DNA from: Cognatiyoonia koreensis
GTDB lineage: Bacteria; Pseudomonadota; Alphaproteobacteria; Rhodobacterales; Rhodobacteraceae
Direction: 5' to 3'
Assembly: GCF_900109295.1 (NCBI RefSeq)
Contig: NZ_FOIZ01000001.1
Span: forward strand, 1,240,001-1,304,000
DNA: 64,000 bases
Shown: piece by piece, positions 20,377 through 29,156 of the stretch
Position numbering within the stretch: position 1 is the stretch's first letter
How the letters are laid out: the number at the start of each line of letters is the position of its first letter
Notes under the pieces: generated by a model
Seen by the model: the letters and a program-made list of their open reading frames with translations, nothing else
What the model was told of the DNA's origin: nothing
The model's database searches: none
Made by a program: the position numbers and the translations under genes

Positions 20377-21885
20377 ATGGCGCTTTTTCCCAGCTTTGAT
20401 GAATTTGCAGCAGGCTATGACGCTGGGCTGAATCAGATCGTCTATACACGGATTGCTGCCGATCTGGACACGCCTGTTTCGCTCATGCTGAAGCTGACGG
20501 ACGCGGGCACGAATGCGTTCATGCTGGAGAGTGTCACTGGCGGTGAGGTGCGAGGACGCTATTCAATCATCGGGATGAACCCCGATCTTATCTGGGAATG
20601 TCGCGGTACAAGATCGCGTATCAATCGTGATGCCCGTTTCAATCCCGATGCTTTCAAAGACATGGACGAAGACCCACTGACAGCGCTCCGCTCTATTCTT
20701 GCAGAAAGCAGGATCGAACTGCCGGGTGATCTGCCAGCCGCCTCTGCCGGGCTGTTCGGCTACCTGGGATACGACATGATCCGCCTGGTCGAGCATCTAC
20801 CAGATGTGAACCCTGACCCGCTTGATCTGCCGGATGCAGTCATGTTTCGGCCATCAGTCGTGGCAGTATTGGACGGTGTGAAGGGAGACGTCATTCTCGT
20901 CGCACCGGCCTGGGCCAACGGCGGGCTCTCGGCGAAGGCAGCTTTTGCACAAGCGGCTGAGCGGGTCATGGACGCGCAGCGTCGCCTTGAGCGCGGTGTG
21001 ACCAGTGACAGAGCCTTGCACGATCCCGCGCCCATTGCAGCACCTTTATCGAATTTTTCGCATCAGGGTTATCTTGATGCCGTCGAGAAGGCCAAGGACT
21101 ACATCCGGGCTGGTGATATCTTTCAGGTTGTTCCGAGCCAGCGCTGGTCACAGGACTTCCGCGAACCGCCATTTGCACTCTACCGCAGCCTGCGGCGGAC
21201 CAACCCGTCGCCTTTCATGTTCTTCTTCAACTTCGGTGGCTTTCAAGTCATCGGTGCTTCGCCAGAAATCCTTGTTCGGGTGTTCGGGTCAGAGGTCACG
21301 ATCCGCCCGATCGCCGGGACGCGTCCGCGTGGTGCCACCCCAGCGGAAGATGCTGCAAACGAAGCAGACCTGATGGCTGACGAAAAGGAACTTGCTGAAC
21401 ATCTGATGCTGCTTGATCTTGGTCGGAACGATACAGGCAAGGTTTCCAAAATCGGCACTGTACGCCCAACGGAACAATTCATCGTCGAACGCTACAGTCA
21501 CGTCATGCACATCGTCAGTAACGTCGTGGGCGAGTTGGCGGATGATCAGGATGCCCTTTCCGCTTTCTTTGCCGGGATGCCTGCCGGAACGGTGTCGGGA
21601 GCGCCCAAGGTGCGCGCGATGGAAATCATTGACGAACTCGAGCCGGAAAAGCGCGGTGTATACGGCGGCGGCTGTGGGTATTTCTCATCCAACGGTGATA
21701 TGGACATGTGCATTGCATTGCGCACGGCCGTCTTGAAAGACCAGAAACTTTACATCCAAGCCGGTGGCGGTGTTGTGTATGATAGCGACCCAGAGGCCGA
21801 GTATCAGGAGACCGTCCATAAATCGAATGCGATCCGCAAAGCTGCAGCGGACGCTGCGATGTTCGACGGGTCTGGCAATACTTGA
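20377..21885 (+). CDS. trpE: Anthranilate synthase component I
   Basis: Converts chorismate plus ammonia (from TrpG) to anthranilate, the first step of tryptophan synthesis. 502 residues. It has the feedback-inhibition region MLESVTGGEVRGRYSIIG (LLES-type motif), the chorismate-binding core with FQVVPSQRW, and IRPIAGTRPRG. The C-terminal catalytic block contains LGRNDTGKVSKIG, AGTVSGAPKVRAMEIIDELE and GVYGGGCGYFS. The partner trpG lies 1.8 kb downstream, separated by an antisense gene, so the trp genes are split into two transcripts here. Confidence 0.98.
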   Translation: MALFPSFDEFAAGYDAGLNQIVYTRIAADLDTPVSLMLKLTDAGTNAFMLESVTGGEVRGRYSIIGMNPDLIWECRGTRSRINRDARFNPDAFKDMDEDPLTALRSILAESRIELPGDLPAASAGLFGYLGYDMIRLVEHLPDVNPDPLDLPDAVMFRPSVVAVLDGVKGDVILVAPAWANGGLSAKAAFAQAAERVMDAQRRLERGVTSDRALHDPAPIAAPLSNFSHQGYLDAVEKAKDYIRAGDIFQVVPSQRWSQDFREPPFALYRSLRRTNPSPFMFFFNFGGFQVIGASPEILVRVFGSEVTIRPIAGTRPRGATPAEDAANEADLMADEKELAEHLMLLDLGRNDTGKVSKIGTVRPTEQFIVERYSHVMHIVSNVVGELADDQDALSAFFAGMPAGTVSGAPKVRAMEIIDELEPEKRGVYGGGCGYFSSNGDMDMCIALRTAVLKDQKLYIQAGGGVVYDSDPEAEYQETVHKSNAIRKAAADAAMFDGSGNT

Positions 21886-21895
21886 GAGGCGCTGC

Positions 21896-23521
21896 CTAGT
21901 CTGCTGTTAGAACAGCGGAAACAGGTGCCATCATGATTTGATCCGACCGGTTCGCGTTTGCCCATTCGATCAATGCGGTAAGCGTTTCGGCCCGAACCCG
22001 CGCCATCAATACAACGCCATCCTCGCGCCTGGCCCGGAATGCGGCCTGATCGAGAAAACGTCGAATGACGCGCGCGTTCTGATCTTCGGCGTCAAGGTCG
22101 CGATAGATCAACCCGGACGGCACACCCGAAGCTTCTGCGGTCCGAAGTCCGGTATTCAACCCCTGTGATACAGTCAGCAATCCGCGTCCATCACTGGCGA
22201 GTGCGGCGACGGCCTGGGCGAACACGTCGCGATCTTCCAGCAAATTCCCGTCGCCGGTCTCGACCATCATGACCGTTTCAGGCAGCGCAGCAAAGGCAGC
22301 TTCCAGTGCGACCTCAACGTCCGCCGGTTGCGCCCCGACAGGTAATTTGGCCTTCACTGCAACTTCGATTCCAGCTGCGCGATATGCTTCCATCGCTGCC
22401 GTTGCGCCATCAGCGGTCGGGTCAAGCACAACTGTTACGGGAAACGGCACTTGCGCAAGTGCAGCGGCGGCTTCTTGCAATGAACCGTCATCAACCAAGA
22501 CAACGGACATCACCGGTTTGTTCTCGGGGTTTTCAAATTCTGCGGCGTATCGCTTAATTGCGGGCGCATCCGGATCAATCTCTGCAACCGGCTCGGCCTC
22601 TTCAGCGACATCATTATCAGCAGAGGAACCGCCACGGTTGATCACCACACCTTCCGTGCTTTCCGGCATGCTAGACGCCCGGTTATTTTCGATGATCGAA
22701 ACAACCACGGGCGCGTCGTCCTCGCCTGGCGCTTGCTGCATTTCCGGATCAGTCACCACAACGGGTTCGGTGCCGCCATCAGATGGGGCTGACAGGGCTG
22801 GCGGTGTTTCGGTTGCTGGTGCGGGCGCTTCTTCCGCCGGAGGTGTGATAGGGTCGCTTGTTTCCGGTTCGATCAATTCGGCCGTTTCTATCACTTCGGG
22901 CTGAATTGGTTCCGCTGTTTCAGCCTCCACAACCGGCGCTGTGTCTGGGATTTCCGGAATGGATTCATCGACTGTCGCTGTCTCACCCTCATCAATCGGC
23001 TCTGGCTCTACCAGCGGTTCCGCGACATCTTCGACGACCACGGGTGCATCGTCCGCAACTGGCAACAGCGCAGTTTGCGTCTCAATTACCAGATCTTCCT
23101 CATTCGCTGGGACTTGTGGTGCCACAGATTGCGGGTTTGGCAACACCGGGTCTTCACCAGTGGTGCCGAGGTCTGGCAGTTCGGCACTTTCAGGCGCGAC
23201 AAGGGCTGTTTCAACTGGCACGGCAGCTGGCACCTCAAGCGGGTCCGTATCCGTATCAGGCAAAGCGCCTTCAGCAACGGGAGCCAGCCCGGTCGGAACG
23301 GTCGGTTCTGCCGGTGTAGCAAGCTCTTCTACGACTTCGGCTATTTCTTCTGGTGTTTCAACTGACTGCGGGTCATCGGCGACGGCCTCGGGGGCCTCGG
23401 TCAAGGGTGGCACGGGCGGCTTGTTACCTGCGGGCTGCGGACCGGAAAGCGAGATCGCGACCAGCGCGAAACTTCCAGACAAAAGTCCCCAAAACGCACC
23501 CGAAAGAAGCGATCTCATCAT
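21896..23521 (-). CDS. Divergent polysaccharide deacetylase (YibQ-like), membrane-anchored
   Basis: About 541 residues. An N-terminal anchor (LSGAFWGLLSGSFALVAISL) is followed by about 290 residues of Pro/Glu/Ala/Val-rich low-complexity linker, then a C-terminal divergent polysaccharide deacetylase (DUF610/YibQ) domain from about KRYAAEFENPENKPVMSVVL to the end. Segments VTVVLDPTADGATAAMEAYR, DRDVFAQAVAALASDGRGLL and VLMARVRAETLTALIEWA belong to it. The Met pair at 23521/23518 just before the anchor is the likely start; the extra upstream 27 codons lack hydrophobic or SD support. It probably acts in the periplasm on envelope glycans. It sits antisense between trpE and trpG. Confidence 0.8.
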   Translation of the reverse strand: MMRSLLSGAFWGLLSGSFALVAISLSGPQPAGNKPPVPPLTEAPEAVADDPQSVETPEEIAEVVEELATPAEPTVPTGLAPVAEGALPDTDTDPLEVPAAVPVETALVAPESAELPDLGTTGEDPVLPNPQSVAPQVPANEEDLVIETQTALLPVADDAPVVVEDVAEPLVEPEPIDEGETATVDESIPEIPDTAPVVEAETAEPIQPEVIETAELIEPETSDPITPPAEEAPAPATETPPALSAPSDGGTEPVVVTDPEMQQAPGEDDAPVVVSIIENNRASSMPESTEGVVINRGGSSADNDVAEEAEPVAEIDPDAPAIKRYAAEFENPENKPVMSVVLVDDGSLQEAAAALAQVPFPVTVVLDPTADGATAAMEAYRAAGIEVAVKAKLPVGAQPADVEVALEAAFAALPETVMMVETGDGNLLEDRDVFAQAVAALASDGRGLLTVSQGLNTGLRTAEASGVPSGLIYRDLDAEDQNARVIRRFLDQAAFRARREDGVVLMARVRAETLTALIEWANANRSDQIMMAPVSAVLTAD

Positions 23522-23658
23522 TGCACCTGTGTACTCGACTTTGCCCAACACGTCTTTTGCAACCTTGACCTTTTGATCGGCCCCGGCGCATGTATTGGGC
23601 ACACTATAGCTTGACCCATTAAGGGTCTGGTAGTCCTAAATTTACGCTTGGCGGTCCC

Positions 23659-24240
23659 ATGCTACTTCTGATCGACAACTACGACAGCTTTACCTACAAC
23701 CTCGTGCACTATCTGGGAGAGCTTGGAGCCGATGTGCATGTGCATCGAAACGATGCGCTGAACGTACAGGAAGCGATGGCGCTGCGCCCCGAAGCAATCG
23801 TTTTGTCCCCTGGACCCTGCGATCCGGCACAGGCGGGGATCTGCCTGGCACTGACGGCAGCGGCTGCAGAAACCCGTACGCCGTTGTTGGGAGTTTGCCT
23901 TGGCCACCAGACGATTGGCGAGGCATTCGGCGGAAAGGTCGTCCGTTGTCACGAGATCGTACATGGTAAGATGGGCACGATGAAACACACTGGGAAGGGC
24001 TTGTTCAAGGGTCTTCCCTCGCCTTTTCAAGCGACCCGCTATCATTCCCTGACAGTTGATCGCGACACCCTCCCCGACTGCCTTGAAATCACGGCCGACC
24101 TCGATGACGGCGTCATCATGGGTTTGCAGCATAAAACCCTGCCAATCCACGGCGTGCAATTTCATCCTGAAAGCATCCGGTCCGAACATGGCCACCAGAT
24201 GCTGCAGAATTTCCTTGATATGTTGAAGGTGCCAGCATGA
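23659..24240 (+). CDS. trpG: Anthranilate synthase component II (glutamine amidotransferase)
   Basis: Supplies ammonia from glutamine to TrpE. 193 residues, class I amidotransferase. It has [20 protein letters not shown], the oxyanion loop [12 protein letters not shown], the nucleophile in [17 protein letters not shown], and the catalytic His/Glu in VQFHPESI. The stop overlaps trpD by 4 bp. This is the first gene of a tightly packed run trpG-trpD-ung-trpC-moaC-moeA. Confidence 0.98.
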   Translation: MLLLIDNYDSFTYNLVHYLGELGADVHVHRNDALNVQEAMALRPEAIVLSPGPCDPAQAGICLALTAAAAETRTPLLGVCLGHQTIGEAFGGKVVRCHEIVHGKMGTMKHTGKGLFKGLPSPFQATRYHSLTVDRDTLPDCLEITADLDDGVIMGLQHKTLPIHGVQFHPESIRSEHGHQMLQNFLDMLKVPA

Positions 24241-25253
24241 GCGATGCGATGAAGCCACTCATCCATGCAGCCGCCGAAGGCCCGCTGACACGCGATCAAG
24301 CTGAAGAGGCATTCGAAATTCTGTTCAATGGCGAAGCGACGCCTGCGCAGATCGGCGGGTTCTTGATGGCGCTGCGCACGCGCGGCGAAACCGTTGACGA
24401 ATACGCGGCCGCAGCAGCCGTCATGCGTGCCAAGTGCAAGCCGGTCAATGCCCCTGCCGGCGCAATGGACATTGTTGGCACCGGAGGTGATGGCAAGCAC
24501 ACGTTAAATATCTCGACAGCCACGGCCTTTGTTGTCGCAGGCGCGGGTGTGCCTGTCGCGAAGCACGGTAATCGCAACCTGTCGTCCAAATCCGGCACTG
24601 CAGACGTCCAAACCCAGATGGGTATCAACGTCATGGTCGGTCCGGAGGTGGTCGAAGCAGGGCTACGCGAGGCAGGCATTGGTTTCATGATGGCACCAAT
24701 GCATCATCCTGCCATCGCGCATGTCATGCCCACCCGTGCTGAACTTGGCACAAGAACGATATTCAACATATTGGGACCATTGACAAATCCCGCAGGCGTC
24801 AAGCGGCAACTTACGGGTGCGTTTTCACGCGACCTGATCCGCCCGATGGCCGAAACGCTGCTCGCGCTTGGCACTGACAGCGCATGGCTTGTCCATGGGT
24901 CTGATGGCACAGACGAGCTGACAATTACCGGCACGAGCTGGGTCGCCGCTGTCGAAAAAGGCCAGGTTCGCGAATTCGAGATCACGCCCGCCGATGCCGA
25001 ATTGCAGGAACATCCCTTCGAAGCGATCGTGGGTGGCACCCCGGAAGAAAACGCTACTGCTTTCCGTGCGCTTCTGGATGGCGAAGAAAGTGCCTATCGT
25101 GATGCTGTTTTGTTGAATGCTGCGGCTGCTCTTTTGGTGGCCGGCAAGGTTGCAAGCCTGCCGGAGGGTGTGGCAATGGCGCGCGAGAGCATCGACGGCG
25201 GCAAAGCAAAATCGGCCGTCGAGACACTGGCACGGATCACGTCGGCCGCATGA
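24237..25253 (+). CDS. trpD: Anthranilate phosphoribosyltransferase
   Basis: Transfers phosphoribose from PRPP to anthranilate. 338 residues. It has [20 protein letters not shown] (written as two family motifs GTGGDG and NISTAT), [19 protein letters not shown] with the PRPP/Mg residues, the anthranilate-site [10 protein letters not shown], and [13 protein letters not shown]. Start overlaps trpG (ATGA) and its stop overlaps ung by 4 bp. Confidence 0.98.
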   Translation: MSDAMKPLIHAAAEGPLTRDQAEEAFEILFNGEATPAQIGGFLMALRTRGETVDEYAAAAAVMRAKCKPVNAPAGAMDIVGTGGDGKHTLNISTATAFVVAGAGVPVAKHGNRNLSSKSGTADVQTQMGINVMVGPEVVEAGLREAGIGFMMAPMHHPAIAHVMPTRAELGTRTIFNILGPLTNPAGVKRQLTGAFSRDLIRPMAETLLALGTDSAWLVHGSDGTDELTITGTSWVAAVEKGQVREFEITPADAELQEHPFEAIVGGTPEENATAFRALLDGEESAYRDAVLLNAAAALLVAGKVASLPEGVAMARESIDGGKAKSAVETLARITSAA

Positions 25254-25897
25254 CGGCGCATAATCTGTCTGTGCTTGGCGCATGGAAATCGCTGCCGTTC
25301 TTTACCACCAGATGGCCAGCGATACGTGCAGCCCTTCAAGATGATGTCCTCCCGCCGCCCGATCTGACTTTCGCTGCACTTGCGCGGACGCAACCGGACG
25401 CAACAAAGGTCGTCATACTGGGCCAGGACCCCTATCACACCCCCGGCAAAGCCGACGGTTTGGCCTTTTCAATCCCTGACCGCTTTGGCGGCCGCCTTGA
25501 TAGCCTTGGAAATATCTTCAAAGAACTGTCGGACGATCTGCAGGTGGTGCGTCGCAAGACATCACTTGAAGACTGGGCAGATCAGGGTGTTTTGCTTCTG
25601 AACACCGCGCTGAGTGTGCCACCTGGTAAACCAAAGGCACATGTAAAACTTGGCTGGTCGCATCTGGTTTGCGACGTCCTGCAGCGCCTTGCGGACAAGC
25701 CCCGCGCATTCATCCTGTGGGGTGGTCCGGCGCAGTCCTATAGACCCTACATTGCGGGCGACCACCTGATCCTGACGTCAGCGCACCCTTCGCCTTTGTC
25801 AGCCTATCGCGGCTTTTTCGGCTCGCGCCCCTTTTCGCGCGTGAACCTGTGGCTTATTGAACAGGGCGAAGAGCCAATCAACTGGGCGGACCCATGA
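25250..25897 (+). CDS. ung: Uracil-DNA glycosylase, family 1
   Basis: Excises uracil from DNA in base-excision repair. 215 residues. It has the catalytic water-activating motif [17 protein letters not shown], the [11 protein letters not shown] segment, [11 protein letters not shown], and the minor-groove loop [18 protein letters not shown]. It is inserted between trpD and trpC with 4-bp overlaps on both sides, so it is co-transcribed and co-translated with tryptophan genes. That is an unusual place for a repair enzyme. Confidence 0.97.
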   Translation: MTAHNLSVLGAWKSLPFFTTRWPAIRAALQDDVLPPPDLTFAALARTQPDATKVVILGQDPYHTPGKADGLAFSIPDRFGGRLDSLGNIFKELSDDLQVVRRKTSLEDWADQGVLLLNTALSVPPGKPKAHVKLGWSHLVCDVLQRLADKPRAFILWGGPAQSYRPYIAGDHLILTSAHPSPLSAYRGFFGSRPFSRVNLWLIEQGEEPINWADP

Positions 25898-26703
25898 GCG
25901 ACATCCTAGAGAAGATCAAAACTTACAAATTGGAGGAAGTCGCAACCCGAAAGGCTGCCGTTCCACTGACGGATGTGGAGGCTGCCGCGCACGAAGCGCC
26001 ACCAACCCGTGGTTTTGCGGCCAGATTGCATGAGGCGAGCCGCACAGGCTATGGCCTGATTGCCGAGATCAAGAAAGCGAGCCCTTCCAAAGGTTTGATC
26101 CGCGCGGACTTCGATCCGCCCCTGTTAGCAAAAGCGTACGCAGATGGCGGTGCCGCATGCCTGTCCGTCCTCACAGATACACCTTCCTTTCAGGGTGATG
26201 ACAGCTATCTGACAGCAGCGCGGTCTGCCTGCGATCTGCCCGCGTTGCGCAAGGATTTCATGTATGACACCTATCAGGTCGCCGAAGCCCGTGCGCTGCA
26301 TGCGGATTGCATTCTGATTATCCTTGCCAGTGTTTCAGACGCGCAGGCACAGGAATTGGAAGAGGCGGCCATCGCCTGGGATATGGATGTCCTGTTGGAA
26401 GTGCACGACGCAGATGAGTTGGAGCGCGCCTGCAATTTGAAATCCCCGCTGATGGGCATCAACAATCGCAACCTGAAGACCTTCGAAACGACGTTGGACA
26501 CAACACGCACCTTGTCACGCTTGGTGCCGCCTGATCGCACGATCGTTTGCGAGAGTGGGCTGTCCACACCCGCAGAATTGGCCGATATGGCGCGATATGG
26601 TGCACGTAGCTTTCTGATAGGAGAAAGCCTGATGCGGCAGGAAGACGTCGCCGCGGCGACTCGCACGTTATTGGCCAATCCATTGACAGCGGGTGGCATG
26701 TGA
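25894..26703 (+). CDS. trpC: Indole-3-glycerol phosphate synthase
   Basis: Closes the indole ring from carboxyphenylamino-deoxyribulose phosphate. 269-residue TIM barrel, monofunctional (no TrpF domain). It has the catalytic lysine region [62 protein letters not shown] and [12 protein letters not shown]. It overlaps ung by 4 bp and shares one base of its stop with the moaC ATG (TGATG). Confidence 0.98.
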   Translation: MSDILEKIKTYKLEEVATRKAAVPLTDVEAAAHEAPPTRGFAARLHEASRTGYGLIAEIKKASPSKGLIRADFDPPLLAKAYADGGAACLSVLTDTPSFQGDDSYLTAARSACDLPALRKDFMYDTYQVAEARALHADCILIILASVSDAQAQELEEAAIAWDMDVLLEVHDADELERACNLKSPLMGINNRNLKTFETTLDTTRTLSRLVPPDRTIVCESGLSTPAELADMARYGARSFLIGESLMRQEDVAAATRTLLANPLTAGGM

Positions 26704-27176
26704 TGCCCCTCACCCATTTTGACGAGAGTGGCAAAGCGCATATGGTCGATGTCTCGGACAAGGATGTGACGGCACGCATCGCGGTTGCCGAGGGACACAT
26801 CACGATGACGTCCGAGACCCTGTCGCTCATCACTGAAGGTCGAGCCGAAAAAGGCGACGTCCTTTGCATTGCACGTCTGGCTGGCATCATGGGGGCAAAG
26901 AAGACAGCCGATCTGATCCCGCTGTGCCATCCGCTGCCAATTTCCAAAGTCAGCGTTGATCTCACTCCGGATAGCGCCCTGCCCGGCATTCGTATCAGTG
27001 CCACCGTCAAGACAACTGGCAAGACGGGCGTTGAAATGGAGGCGCTGACAGCTGTGTCAACTGCGGCCTTGACGGTTCATGATATGGTTAAAGCGGTCCA
27101 GAAGGACATGGTGATCGGTGGTATTCGGGTCACGTTGAAGGACGGTGGGAAATCCGGCCGGTTTAGCGCCGAATGA
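26703..27176 (+). CDS. moaC: Cyclic pyranopterin monophosphate synthase
   Basis: Second step of molybdenum cofactor synthesis. About 157 residues. It has the N-terminal [54 protein letters not shown] and the end [18 protein letters not shown] one codon upstream is an alternative start; the ATG that overlaps the trpC stop is preferred. It is paired with moeA 18 bp downstream. Confidence 0.97.
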   Translation: MPLTHFDESGKAHMVDVSDKDVTARIAVAEGHITMTSETLSLITEGRAEKGDVLCIARLAGIMGAKKTADLIPLCHPLPISKVSVDLTPDSALPGIRISATVKTTGKTGVEMEALTAVSTAALTVHDMVKAVQKDMVIGGIRVTLKDGGKSGRFSAE

Positions 27177-27194
27177 GCGCGGTCCGGTTCTGAC

Positions 27195-28367
27195 ATGATT
27201 TCGGTTTCTGACGCTCTTGACCACCTTTTTGCGCTTGTGCGCGTTCTCCCGGCAGAACACGTTCCCTTGCGCGTTGCCGCTGGCCGCGTGTTGGCCGAAA
27301 CGGTGCGTGCCACGCGCACACAACCGCCTTTTGCGGCCAGTGCAATGGATGGCTATGCGATAAACAGGGCGGGTTTGCGGACTGGGGCGACGTATCGCAT
27401 TATCGGAGAGGCTGCAGCCGGCCATCGTTTTGCAGGGAATGTCGGTAATGCTGAGGCTGTGCGCATCTTTACCGGCGCGCCTGTCCCTGACGGTGCGGAT
27501 TGCATCGTCATTCAGGAAGATGTCGACCGTGAAGGCGACACCATCACGTTACGCGACAACCGGGACAGCAAGAGCCACATCCGTGCCGCAGGTCAGGATT
27601 TCCAAGTAGGCGATCCAATTGAGGCCCCTTGCATTTTGAACCCGTCTGATGTGGCCCTGCTTGCCGCCATGAATGTTCCGCGGGTCCCGGTCGCGCGCAA
27701 ACCCAGCGTTGCGATCATTCCGACAGGTGATGAACTCGTGCAGCCCGGCGAAACACCGGGGCCCGACCAGATCATCGCCTCCAACAGCTATGGGTTGGCC
27801 GCACTGCTCGAAGCGAATGGTGCAAACCCGCGGCTCTTGCCGATTGCCCGTGATACGACAGCGTCACTCGCTTTGGCATTCAATCTTGCGAAAGATGCTG
27901 ACCTGATCATCACAATTGGGGGGGCCTCGGTCGGTGATCATGATCTGGTCGGCGAAGCTGCAGCGCAAGGTGGCATGCAGCAGGCATTCTATAAGGTCGC
28001 AATGCGCCCCGGAAAGCCACTGATGGCGGGTCGAATAGGTTCCGCGATGATGGTCGGACTGCCGGGCAATCCGGTCTCTGCTATGGTCTGTGGGCATGTT
28101 TTTGTCGTGCCCGTCATCCGCGCGATGCTCGGTCTGCCCGCACAGCCTGCGCAAAGAAAAAGTGTGACGCTGGTCCATGACATTGATGCAAATGGCCCCC
28201 GTGAACACTATATGCGGGGGCACGTGACAGCGGAAGGCCTAACGATATTTGAACGCCAGGACAGTGCATTGTTGCGCGTGCTTGCGAATGCCAACTGCCT
28301 TGCCATTAGGCCAGCACATGACGGACCGCGGATGCAGGGCGACATGCTTGATATCATCATGATCTGA
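27195..28367 (+). CDS. moeA: Molybdopterin molybdotransferase
   Basis: Inserts molybdate into adenylylated molybdopterin. 390 residues. It has the N-terminal PFAASAMDGYAINRAG, PDGADCIVIQED, IIPTGDELVQPGE, the MPT-binding IGGASVGDHDLVGEA, MRPGKPLMAGRIG and GLPGNPVSAMVCG. The C-terminal beta-barrel domain IV ends in DMLDIIMI. It is the last gene before the lexA promoter. Confidence 0.97.
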   Translation: MISVSDALDHLFALVRVLPAEHVPLRVAAGRVLAETVRATRTQPPFAASAMDGYAINRAGLRTGATYRIIGEAAAGHRFAGNVGNAEAVRIFTGAPVPDGADCIVIQEDVDREGDTITLRDNRDSKSHIRAAGQDFQVGDPIEAPCILNPSDVALLAAMNVPRVPVARKPSVAIIPTGDELVQPGETPGPDQIIASNSYGLAALLEANGANPRLLPIARDTTASLALAFNLAKDADLIITIGGASVGDHDLVGEAAAQGGMQQAFYKVAMRPGKPLMAGRIGSAMMVGLPGNPVSAMVCGHVFVVPVIRAMLGLPAQPAQRKSVTLVHDIDANGPREHYMRGHVTAEGLTIFERQDSALLRVLANANCLAIRPAHDGPRMQGDMLDIIMI

Positions 28368-28396
28368 TCGACCCGACGTCCAAACGTCCCTGACTG

Positions 28397-28425
28397 TTGA
28401 CACAAAACAAGAACATCCCTAGAAC
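28397..28425 (+). promoter_or_regulatory. lexA promoter with SOS box
   Basis: A -35 element TTGACA (28397-28402), a 17-bp spacer and a -10-like TAGAAC (28420-28425). The direct repeat GAAC-ATCCCTA-GAAC (28411-28425) is the alphaproteobacterial LexA box (GTTC-N7-GTTC on the other strand) and covers the -10. This predicts LexA autorepression by occlusion of RNA polymerase. Confidence 0.88.
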
Positions 28426-28472
28426 ATATGCAAAACGCCGCCAAGCGCGTGGCCATGATATGAGGGTGCAGC

Positions 28473-29156
28473 ATGCTGACCAAAAAACAACTCGACCTGC
28501 TTGAATTCATTCACAAGCGCGTCCAACGCGATGGCGTGCCGCCGTCCTTTGACGAGATGAAGGAAGCGCTTGATCTGCGATCGAAATCCGGCATCCACCG
28601 ACTGATTACGGCGCTTGAAGAACGCGGCTTTATCCGTCGGCTCGCCCACAAAGCGCGCGCGCTGGAAATTGTGAAACTGCCAGACGCCATGGGGAAATCC
28701 GGCTTCAACCCGCGTGTTATCGACGGCGACAGGCCTGACAGCACACCATCCAATGCGCATCGCGTCGAGATTTCGGCGATCGAGTTGCCCGTCATGGGCA
28801 AGATTGCTGCCGGTGTCCCGATCGAGGCGATTTCACATGTGTCCCACAATGTCGCGGTGCCTCAATCCATGCTTGGCAACGGTGAGCATTACGCGCTGGA
28901 GGTCAAGGGCGACTCCATGATCGACGCCGGAATCAACAGCGGCGATATCGTTGTGATCAAGGAAACCAGCGTTGCTGACGATGGTGATATTGTTGTTGCG
29001 CTAGTCGAAGATCAGGAAGCGACGCTAAAAACCCTTCGCCGCCACGGTAAATCGATCGCCCTTGAAGCCGCGAACCCAGCATACGAAACCCGCATCTTCA
29101 ACGCCGACCAAGTCAAGGTGCAAGGTAAGCTTGTCGGATTGATCCGCACCTATTGA
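28473..29156 (+). CDS. lexA: LexA repressor
   Basis: SOS transcriptional repressor, 227 residues, a little longer than the E. coli protein as usual in alphaproteobacteria. Winged-helix DNA-binding domain about residues 1-65 ([20 protein letters not shown] recognition region). The self-cleavage site is Ala113-Gly114 (GKIAAGVP), with catalytic Ser148 (KGDSMID) and Lys186 (EATLKTL). A 7-bp overlap with the convergent comEC end suggests opposing transcription. Its promoter carries its own SOS box. Confidence 0.98.
   Translation: MLTKKQLDLLEFIHKRVQRDGVPPSFDEMKEALDLRSKSGIHRLITALEERGFIRRLAHKARALEIVKLPDAMGKSGFNPRVIDGDRPDSTPSNAHRVEISAIELPVMGKIAAGVPIEAISHVSHNVAVPQSMLGNGEHYALEVKGDSMIDAGINSGDIVVIKETSVADDGDIVVALVEDQEATLKTLRRHGKSIALEAANPAYETRIFNADQVKVQGKLVGLIRTY

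Noticed and set aside
22269..23576. Long plus-strand Ser/Thr/Gly-rich frames opposite the deacetylase gene
   Set aside because: They are shadows of the Pro/Glu/Ala-rich linker on the minus strand, without SD or family features.
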